Source: Rhodospirillales bacterium (GTDB lineage: Bacteria > Pseudomonadota > Alphaproteobacteria > Rhodospirillales > Casp-alpha2). Taken from it: a stretch of 10,431 bases of DNA. Numbering within the stretch: position 1 is the stretch's first letter; the number at the start of each line of letters is the position of its first letter. The position numbers and the translations under genes were made by a program. Shown piece by piece: positions 5,393-10,431 of the stretch. The notes under the pieces were generated by a model. The model did not search any database. It had not been told where the DNA came from and saw only the letters and a list, made by a program, of their open reading frames with translations. The stretch is taken from the NCBI GenBank assembly GCA_021775275.1, contig JAJFIE010000071.1, positions 1-10,431 of the forward strand, read 5' to 3'.

Positions 5393-7435
5393 TCATGCCT
5401 GAAAGGCGTCCCGGGCATCGCCACCTTCCGTGCCGGTAGCGGGCAGGGTGCAGGTGACCGTTGTGCCCCGGTTAGGGGATGATTTGATGCCCACGGCGCC
5501 GCCGTGCAGTTCGACGAAGCTTTTCACCATGGCGAGGCCCAATCCTGCGCCTGCGCCCGCACTCTGACCTGCGCCGTCCGGCTCCCCTTCAGGTTGGTCG
5601 CCTTTGGTGAATTTCTGAAATACCCGGTCGATGTCGGCTTGCGGAATGCCGATACCCGTATCCGCGACTTCGATGATCACACCGCTATCATCGCGACTTG
5701 CGGACAGGCGCACGCCGCCACGTGCAGGGGTAAAGCGAACCGCATTGGACAGCAGGTTGAAAACCACCTGTTTGAGCCGCCGCCCGTCCGCCGAGAGCCA
5801 GCCTATATTCGTCGGCACGTCGAAGGTCAGGTACAGGTCCTTGTGCCGGGCGCGCTCGGTGATCAACCCCATGGTCGGCGCCAGCAGGGCGTGCAGGTCA
5901 ATGGCGTCCTTGTCCAGAACCGCCGTGCCGCTTTCAATCGCGGCCAGTTCCAGAATATCGGCGACCACCGTCATCAGGGACTCGGCAGAGGCCTGAATGC
6001 CTTGCACATATTCCTGCTGGCGCGGTGTCAGATCACCGAAATATCCGGCGTCAAGGATTTGCGAATACCCGGTGATGTTGGTCATGGGCGTGCGGACTTC
6101 ATAGGAAATATCGGCGATGAATTTGGATTTAAGCCGGTCTGTTTCTTCCAGCATCTCTGCCCGTGCCCGCAATGCATCCTCTACCTGCGCTTCTTCCGTG
6201 ACATCCAGATAACTGACCAGCACGGCGCCGTCGGGTAACGGCACGCTGGCCACATCAAGCACCTGACCATCACCACGACGAAACCGCGCCTTGTGCTCAC
6301 GTCGTCGGGTCAGTGACGACAGGATCGCCGAGCGCCGTGTCGCCCATTCATCGGGGTCTTCATGGGGGTCGCGCATGCGGTCAACGATCTCGGACAGGTG
6401 TGGCCCCGGGTCATTTTCCGGCCCGGCGTCGGGAAGCGCCAGATCCCAGAGTTTTGCAAACGCGGCGTTGTGGAGCTTCATGCGGCCATCGCCACCAAAA
6501 ACGGCCACGGATTCCTGTAGGTTATCGATGGTGTGCCGTTGAACCGCATCCAGTGTTTTGTAGGATCGTTGCAGGGACAGCTTGTCGGTTATGTCGTCGT
6601 AGACGTGCATTAACCCGCCATGGCTGGCGGGGGCGACAGTGTTTCGGATGGCCCGTCCATCTGGCAGGTGCATTGTGCGTTCCAGGGGTTCCTGCAAGTG
6701 ATCAAACAGGGCGTTTTCCTCTGTCCGGTAGATGCGGAAATCGGCGACCTCGGTCAGGCGGCGTTCGTCACGCAGTTTCTCGATAACCTGCGTCAGCGTC
6801 GGTCGTTCAACCAGCCAGTCTTCCGGTAATCCCCATAATCCGGCATAGGCCGAGTTGAAGGATTCGAGCCGCTTGTCCGCGTCAAAAATGGCGACACCGC
6901 TGCCAAGCGCTTCCAGCATCTGATCAAAGATGGCGCGTTCGCGCATGAGGGTGTTTTCAAGCTCGTCCGTGCGCGGTGCTTCATGTTCAACAGCAAAACC
7001 GATTGTCCCTGCGCCATGGCCCAGTGGGGCTTCGGTAATTTCCATGACCCGGCGGTTGCCGTCTGCTTCCAGCACCCGGCGCTCGGTATGGGCGTGGCCA
7101 TCTGTCTGGGCGCGTCTGGCTATTTCAGCCCCCCGGTCGGCTGCCATGTTTCCACTGTTGCGGGCCGTTTCGTTGGTATAGGCGAGGGCCAGTTCCGGAT
7201 CGCGCAACCACAGAGGCAGGGGGATGGAATCGAGGATCAGGCGCAGGGAGTCATCCGCATGGGTCTCGTTGGATTTGTCGGGATGGGGATCGTCCGCAGG
7301 GGGCTCGGTTGAGACCGGTTCCCCGGTCTCATGCGCAACATTCAGTTTGGATCGCCAGGATAAGAATGCCAATGCCGTCACCACAATTGCAGCGAATCGC
7401 TCCCGAATCTTAAGAGCCCCGGAGTCTGGCGGCAA
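5393..7435 (-). CDS. divL: DivL-type PAS sensor kinase with Tyr in place of the phospho-His
   Basis: A membrane-anchored sensor-kinase-like protein of about 680 residues. Counting from the TTG at 7435: one membrane helix (10-32), three PAS-like regions (about 62-153, 167-286, 297-416), a HisKA helix pair (about 432-499) and a HATPase domain with N-box NLLSNA (560-565), G1 DTGIGI (592-597) and G2 GAGLGL. The H-box reads SYEVRTP, with Tyr445 (codon 6103-6101) where the phosphorylated His normally lies. Caulobacter DivL, which works with DivK and CckA in the CtrA cell-cycle pathway, has the same Tyr substitution, and DivL genes commonly lie near ahcY and tsaE, as here. The ATP site looks intact. 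The start is uncertain: the frame is open to 7642, but beyond 7461 it runs over the divergent oxygenase gene. TTG 7435 keeps the membrane helix; GTG 7384 would cut into it. Neither has a strong ribosome site. Confidence 0.82.
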   Translation of the reverse strand: MPPDSGALKIRERFAAIVVTALAFLSWRSKLNVAHETGEPVSTEPPADDPHPDKSNETHADDSLRLILDSIPLPLWLRDPELALAYTNETARNSGNMAADRGAEIARRAQTDGHAHTERRVLEADGNRRVMEITEAPLGHGAGTIGFAVEHEAPRTDELENTLMRERAIFDQMLEALGSGVAIFDADKRLESFNSAYAGLWGLPEDWLVERPTLTQVIEKLRDERRLTEVADFRIYRTEENALFDHLQEPLERTMHLPDGRAIRNTVAPASHGGLMHVYDDITDKLSLQRSYKTLDAVQRHTIDNLQESVAVFGGDGRMKLHNAAFAKLWDLALPDAGPENDPGPHLSEIVDRMRDPHEDPDEWATRRSAILSSLTRRREHKARFRRGDGQVLDVASVPLPDGAVLVSYLDVTEEAQVEDALRARAEMLEETDRLKSKFIADISYEVRTPMTNITGYSQILDAGYFGDLTPRQQEYVQGIQASAESLMTVVADILELAAIESGTAVLDKDAIDLHALLAPTMGLITERARHKDLYLTFDVPTNIGWLSADGRRLKQVVFNLLSNAVRFTPARGGVRLSASRDDSGVIIEVADTGIGIPQADIDRVFQKFTKGDQPEGEPDGAGQSAGAGAGLGLAMVKSFVELHGGAVGIKSSPNRGTTVTCTLPATGTEGGDARDAFQA

Positions 7436-7461
7436 GGGGCATTCTGATATAGTGAGGACGG

Positions 7462-8250
7462 ATGAAACAAACGTTCTTCGAGAAAGGCTGGCGCCGGTTT
7501 CCGCATGATCCGGTTTTGGCGGAATGGGTTGATCAGACCCTTCCGGCGGCGCGGCAGGCCGTGCGGGCGCCGGAGAACGCCCGCTGGCTGCGGTGCGGCG
7601 GGACATGGTTTGCCGGGGTAAACGCCCTGCCCAACGACACAAACGGCGCCGTTGATGGCGGCCCGCCTGTCGCCGGGCAGGTCGTGAATTTCATCCATGG
7701 CGAGCTGGGGTTGTCAGGATTCGGGTGGGATCCGGCGCAACTATCCGTCTGCTATCCCGGCTATCCCAGACCCATGGATGGGGAATCCGACGCAAACTTC
7801 GCCTTCCGGCGGGATCGTGACGCCGCCCATGTGGACGGGTTGCGCCGCGAGGAGCCGGGGCGTCGGCGGCGCTTGCGTGAGCATCACGGGTTTATTCTGG
7901 GCATCCCCATGGCGCCGGTGAGTGCAGATGCCTCACCGCTGGTGATCTGGGAAGGCTCGCACCACATGGTCCGCGAGGCGTTTCGCACGGTATTCGCGGG
8001 AATCCGGCCGGATCACTGGTCAGAGGTGGATGTCACCGATGCCTACCATGCCGTCAGGCGAGAGATTTTTGATACCTGTAAGCGGGTGGTGATTAACGCC
8101 CGGCCCGGCGAAGCCTATGTCATTCACCGGCTCGCCCTGCACGGGGTTGCGCCATGGCCGGATGCGGCGCAGGCCGGCCCCGATGGGCGCATGATTGCCT
8201 ATTTCAGGCCGGAAACAGGAAACCCGGAGGACTGGCTTTCCGCACCGTAG
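7462..8250 (+). CDS. 2-oxoglutarate/Fe(II)-dependent oxygenase, PhyH-like
   Basis: A 262-residue predicted cytoplasmic non-heme iron oxygenase. The iron triad is visible as H123-x-D125 (AAHVDGL) and a distal His in IHRLALHGVAP, most likely H227. R243 (GRMIAYFRP) is the candidate 2-oxoglutarate-binding Arg. LVIWEGSHHMVREAF (160-174) is the typical phytanoyl-CoA-dioxygenase-type strand and turn before the distal His, where a large substrate such as a lipid, peptide or small metabolite would be held. The length is usual for PhyH-like proteins. The substrate cannot be inferred. The ATG at 7462 has GAGG four bases upstream. The gene is head-to-head with divL with only about 26 bases between proposed starts, so their promoters must overlap the neighbouring gene. 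It converges with the TPR gene with 17 bases between stops. The gene is GC-rich like divL, with no sign of recent transfer. Confidence 0.8.
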   Translation: MKQTFFEKGWRRFPHDPVLAEWVDQTLPAARQAVRAPENARWLRCGGTWFAGVNALPNDTNGAVDGGPPVAGQVVNFIHGELGLSGFGWDPAQLSVCYPGYPRPMDGESDANFAFRRDRDAAHVDGLRREEPGRRRRLREHHGFILGIPMAPVSADASPLVIWEGSHHMVREAFRTVFAGIRPDHWSEVDVTDAYHAVRREIFDTCKRVVINARPGEAYVIHRLALHGVAPWPDAAQAGPDGRMIAYFRPETGNPEDWLSAP

Positions 8251-8267
8251 GCGTGCCGGGCAACGGT

Positions 8268-8726
8268 TTAGCCGGCCCTGGCCTCGATCATCTCTTTCAG
8301 GTCGTCGTATTCTTCGCAGCCGAAGGTGCAAATATCGTCGAGTTTTTCCAGACGTTCTCTGGCCAGTTCCATCTGTCCGGTCTCGACATACAACTCTCCC
8401 AGATATTCGTTGGCGCCCCGGTGCTCAGGGTCGAGGGCCAGCGCCTTCTCGTAGGCCGCCAGCGCCTGGTCCATCTGGCGCAGTTTGCGGTAACTGAAGC
8501 CCAGATAGTTCCATGTATTGGCATTGTCAGGTTTTTTCGCGGCAGCTTGCTTGAACAACCCGACAGCCTGACTGTAATCCCCGGCCTTGACCGCTTTCAC
8601 GCCCATGCTGAAGGGAGAATTTTTGGCAGACCCACCCGACGCACCGCCACCACCGCTGCCGGCGGCCCATGCAGTCATTGGCGAAAACAGACTTACCATC
8701 ACGATGAAAGAAAACATGCGAAACAC
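8268..8726 (-). CDS. Exported TPR-repeat protein
   Basis: A protein of about 152 residues with an N-terminal signal peptide ending around TAWA, a Gly/Ser-rich linker (GSGGGGASGGS), then two to three tetratricopeptide repeats: GDYSQAVGLFKQAAAKKPDN, NTWNYLGFSYRKLRQMDQAL with AAYEKALALDPEH, and ANEYLGELYVETGQMELAR. It ends in a short tail with a Cys pair (CTFGC). TPR arrays hold protein partners; after cleavage this one should be periplasmic. The partner is unknown. Three in-frame starts are close together: GTG 8732, GTG 8726 and ATG 8717. GTG 8726 is chosen because GGGAG lies eight bases upstream; it is two bases from 8732 and 17 from ATG 8717. The gene is divergent from the second oxygenase gene and convergent with the first. 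Confidence 0.83.
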   Translation of the reverse strand: MFRMFSFIVMVSLFSPMTAWAAGSGGGGASGGSAKNSPFSMGVKAVKAGDYSQAVGLFKQAAAKKPDNANTWNYLGFSYRKLRQMDQALAAYEKALALDPEHRGANEYLGELYVETGQMELARERLEKLDDICTFGCEEYDDLKEMIEARAG

Positions 8727-8830
8727 GGTCACTGCTCCCTATCCTGGAAAAACAAAAGAATTCAATATTTTGTGACCGAAAATCAAATCAAAATCCCGTT
8801 ACAGGCGACGGCGGGAAATGGAAACTGCGG

Positions 8831-8836
8831 TATAAT
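8831..8836 (+). promoter_or_regulatory. Consensus -10 box of the second oxygenase gene
   Basis: TATAAT is a perfect sigma70 -10 and lies 34 bases before the chosen ATG at 8871, which leaves a normal short leader. At the correct -35 distance the sequence is GC-rich and has no consensus; the nearest similar site, TTACAG at 8799, is too far away. The promoter may need an activator. The box overlaps an alternative in-frame ATG at 8835, which argues against that start. Confidence 0.4.
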
Positions 8837-8870
8837 GAGCCATGTATTTTGGCGAAATGGAGTGAAAGTC

Positions 8871-9497
8871 ATGGATTATCTGTTGGGAAATAATCATCGC
8901 TTGCCCGACCTTGATCTGAGTTTCGGGAATTTGCCGTCGGATACCTACACTGATGGCGGTTTCCGGTTTCGCAGGTTTTCCACTTTCAACTACCGGGATG
9001 GCGAAATTGAACATTTACCGCCGGAAACCTTTACCCAGAGCAGCGAGCTGAACGTCTTTCTCGGGGATGTGGTGCGGACCTATGAAGAGATTGAGGAACG
9101 CACATACGGCAATCCGCTGTTTGCTGAAATGTTTGCCCTGTTCGATGAGCACACCACCATCGATATTGGCGAACACATCGGCGTCCATCAGGTCCGCATC
9201 TATAAGACCGCCGAGGCCGTCATGGCCCCCGAAGGGCGTCACCAGGACGGATTTGACCGCATCGCCGTGTTCATGATCAACAGCGTCAATATCGACGGCG
9301 GCCACCTGCGGCTGTCCCTGAACAGGACTGGCGAGGCCTTTCTGGACAGGGAACTGGCGCCCGGCGACTGGGCAATTTTGAATGACCGAAATCTGTTCCA
9401 CAATGCGTCGCCCATCGACCTCATCGATGAGAACAAGGAAGGGTATGTGGATTTTTTCGTCCTGACGGCGTCGGATGCGGACGGCGCGGTCCATTAA
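8871..9497 (+). CDS. 2OG-Fe(II) oxygenase of the isoleucine-dioxygenase-like family
   Basis: A 208-residue protein resembling the family of Bacillus thuringiensis L-isoleucine 4-hydroxylase, which hydroxylates free amino acids using Fe(II), oxygen and 2-oxoglutarate. Shared blocks are IGVHQVRIYK (103-112), the iron motif H124-x-D126 within PEGRHQDGFDR, FMINSVNIDGGHLRL (134-148), the PGDWAILNDRNLFHNASPI block with distal His H177, and the end strand YVDFFVLTA (192-200). In the isoleucine dioxygenase the last strand begins with Arg (FRDILLVTF), presumed to bind the 2-oxoglutarate carboxylate; here V193 takes its place, so co-substrate binding may differ. ATG 8871 is chosen over upstream in-frame ATGs because GGAG (8859-8862) lies eight bases away and a -10 box overlaps ATG 8835. 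The frame remains open to 8154, over the TPR gene. It ends in tandem stops TAA-TGA. Substrate unknown. Confidence 0.82.
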   Translation: MDYLLGNNHRLPDLDLSFGNLPSDTYTDGGFRFRRFSTFNYRDGEIEHLPPETFTQSSELNVFLGDVVRTYEEIEERTYGNPLFAEMFALFDEHTTIDIGEHIGVHQVRIYKTAEAVMAPEGRHQDGFDRIAVFMINSVNIDGGHLRLSLNRTGEAFLDRELAPGDWAILNDRNLFHNASPIDLIDENKEGYVDFFVLTASDADGAVH

Positions 9498-9688
9498 TGA
9501 GCGGTTCAGCGGCTCGCCTTCCCGTCACCGGTTCCGGAGAGTTTTTGATCATTAAATCTGTTTGGCAGCATCAGATTTACGCCTGAGTTTGGCAAACAAT
9601 CTTTGAAATAAACATATCCGTTGTTTTTTGACTCGATAATGGCTGAGCGGAAGCGCGCCTCCGGTTTTGTCCCTATCGTTCGTCGTGA
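9498..9688. other. 191-bp AT-richer intergenic region between convergent genes
   Basis: The gap between the second oxygenase gene and the pRiA4b-type gene holds no open frame worth calling. It contains a GC-rich patch (about 9517-9541) followed by TTTTT (9542-9546), and a CGGAAG/CCTCCG hairpin with one mismatch (9648-9663) followed by GTTTTG. Either could weakly terminate the oxygenase transcript. It also contains the inverted repeat annotated separately and an 8-bp direct repeat, GTTTGGCA, at 9560-9567 and 9587-9594. Confidence 0.4.
9553..9579. repeat. 8-bp perfect inverted repeat with 11-base loop
   Basis: TAAATCTG (9553-9560) and CAGATTTA (9572-9579) are exact reverse complements. There is no T-run after the stem and no promoter nearby, so neither terminator nor operator function is evident. 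It may be chance in AT-rich sequence. Confidence 0.4.
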
Positions 9689-10306
9689 TCAATCTGTACT
9701 TTTTTTAGAGCCATTGTGTTTGCCGCCAAATCCCATGCCTTGTTTTTGGTAAATAGCACAAATCGCCTGAATGAGATTATTCGCTTGTGCTACATTGAAA
9801 GCTACTGGATCAAAACCCCCGGCCCAATCGACCATCTCTTCATGGTCTGGATGACTTGGGTCGGCCAAGGCATCCAGCAATTCAGGATAACCGTAAGGTC
9901 CACCACAATCCTCTGGTGGGCAGGCCTGTTCCCCGGCAATGCAACGGAATGCCTGCACGCCTAATTCAGCCCCATCCTGTTGTTTCTCGACAGTGATTGT
10001 GTGCATCCAGTCATCGCCGAAATCGTAGCTATAGGAAAACTTCATGTCCGTGGAAAGGAGCCCATCGAGTTTCTGAGCCCGTTCATCGAAAACACCGGAA
10101 TCGGGGCCGAAACCAACGTCTTCGGGAATTTCGTACCGATTTCCGTCAATCTCAAACATGTGCAGGTGGCTATCTTCCCAGCCCATCGCACCTTGGATGA
10201 CGGCGTGCAATTCCGTTAATGTTAGCGAAGATGGCACGATGATACGCCGCCAGATCGTGGGCTCGACGCCGGTAAGATCAATCCGTAACTGAAGAGTGTC
10301 CGGCAT
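9689..10306 (-). CDS. pRiA4b ORF-3 family protein
   Basis: A 205-residue protein of the pRiA4b ORF-3 family, named after a gene on the Agrobacterium rhizogenes plasmid; the biochemical role is unknown. Family motifs in order are PTIWRRIIVP (16-25), LTELHAVIQGAMGWEDSHLH (30-49), SYSYDFGDDWMHTITV (91-106), CPPEDCGGPYGYPELL (129-144) and FDPVAFN (165-171). Cys122, Cys129 and Cys134 could form part of a metal site, which is a guess. No signal peptide or membrane segment is present. The ATG at 10306 fits the family N-terminus; a TTG at 10318 would add four residues. It lies 17 bases after the ahcY stop and may be read from that transcript. Base composition is lower in GC than the neighbours (25 of 60 at 9721-9780), and such genes are often plasmid-borne or accessory, so it may be an acquired gene placed behind ahcY. 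Confidence 0.85.
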   Translation of the reverse strand: MPDTLQLRIDLTGVEPTIWRRIIVPSSLTLTELHAVIQGAMGWEDSHLHMFEIDGNRYEIPEDVGFGPDSGVFDERAQKLDGLLSTDMKFSYSYDFGDDWMHTITVEKQQDGAELGVQAFRCIAGEQACPPEDCGGPYGYPELLDALADPSHPDHEEMVDWAGGFDPVAFNVAQANNLIQAICAIYQKQGMGFGGKHNGSKKSTD

Positions 10307-10323
10307 AGCTTTCCGCAATTCGT

Positions 10324-10431
10324 TTAGTAACGATAGCTGTCCGGTTTGAACGGACCATCCACGGTGACGCCGATATAATCAGCCTGTTCCTGATTGAGCT
10401 TGGTCAGGCTGGCGTTCAGCTTGGCGAGGTG
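10324..10431 (-). CDS. ahcY: S-adenosylhomocysteinase (C-terminal fragment)
   Basis: The last 35 residues of AhcY, the NAD-dependent enzyme that splits S-adenosylhomocysteine to adenosine and homocysteine and so clears the inhibitor of methyltransferases. The visible tail starts [12 protein letters not shown], continues through [15 protein letters not shown] and ends KPDSYRY. This is the family's nearly invariant end, whose Lys and Tyr reach into the NAD site of the neighbouring subunit. The gene runs off the right edge and its stop is at 10326-10324. It is followed on the same strand by the pRiA4b-type gene. Confidence 0.97.
   Translation of the reverse strand, partial: HLAKLNASLTKLNQEQADYIGVTVDGPFKPDSYRY

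Noticed and set aside
5504..6238. 244-residue plus-strand frame opposite divL
   Set aside because: It is antisense to the PAS, kinase and ATP-binding motifs of divL. Its length is explained by GC-rich codon use, and the translation shows no family features.
7462..7642. Longer divL start at ATG 7642 or 7606
   Set aside because: This stretch is antisense to the conserved oxygenase gene and reads as Pro/Ala/Arg-rich sequence typical of a non-coding frame.
8255..8276. GCCGG/CCGGC stem between the first oxygenase and TPR stops
   Set aside because: Only five base pairs with a 12-base loop and no T-run; too weak to call a terminator.
8779..8795. AAATC tandem-like repeats in the TPR/oxygenase spacer
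   Set aside because: Three short, unevenly spaced copies in AT-rich promoter sequence; no regular unit, so not a CRISPR or iteron array.
8154..8870. N-terminal extension of the second oxygenase, including ATG 8835
   Set aside because: It covers the TPR gene on the other strand and a TATAAT box. The ATG at 8871 has a well-placed GGAG and the family's usual length.
1..10431. tRNA, rRNA, riboswitch, CRISPR, insertion sequence or phage genes
   Set aside because: Looked for on both strands by eye; no cloverleaf, regular repeat array, transposase or integrase motif was found.

Overview
The window looks like a chromosomal segment of an alphaproteobacterium, probably near Rhodospirillales. The evidence is protein character and gene order: a minus-strand series of the ahcY 3' end, a DivL-type sensor kinase with Tyr in place of the phospho-acceptor His, tsaE, and the start of a MurU-like nucleotidyltransferase. 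From memory, alphaproteobacterial chromosomes keep ahcY, divL, tsaE and the nucleotidyltransferase close together. Here other genes separate several of them. The species cannot be named from the sequence.

Layout, left to right. 1-63 (-): N-terminus of a nucleotidyltransferase. 91-618 (-): tsaE, for tRNA t6A synthesis. 748-1464 (+): exported di-heme cytochrome c, divergent from tsaE. 1472-1813 (-): hspQ, convergent with the cytochrome gene. 1955-3616 (+): a CyaC-like adenylate cyclase with a histidine-rich membrane anchor, a [2Fe-2S] domain and a class III cyclase domain, followed closely by 3660-5147 (+), an M81/MlrC metallopeptidase. 5149-5376 (-): an unrecognised 75-residue protein just downstream of divL at 5393-7435 (-). 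7462-8250 (+): PhyH-like 2-oxoglutarate/Fe(II) oxygenase. 8268-8726 (-): exported TPR protein. 8871-9497 (+): a second, unrelated 2OG/Fe(II) oxygenase of the isoleucine-dioxygenase type. 9689-10306 (-): pRiA4b ORF-3-like protein. 10324-10431 (-): C-terminus of S-adenosylhomocysteinase.

How the genes may work together. The ahcY, divL, tsaE and nucleotidyltransferase genes are housekeeping or cell-cycle genes. The genes between them are accessory: redox sensing (cyclase, perhaps responding to quinone), periplasmic electron transfer (cytochrome c), proteolysis (MlrC, HspQ), and two oxygenases of unknown substrate around a TPR protein. I see no defence system, CRISPR array, tRNA, rRNA, transposase or integrase.

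The points most worth a second look are: the cyclase with Gln where the substrate-recognition Lys is usual; an 18-bp near-perfect palindrome just upstream of a -10-like box in front of that cyclase; the Tyr-type H-box of DivL; and the isoleucine-dioxygenase-like protein with Val where its relatives have Arg. No stretch over 300 bases lacks a gene; the longest gap is 9498-9688.
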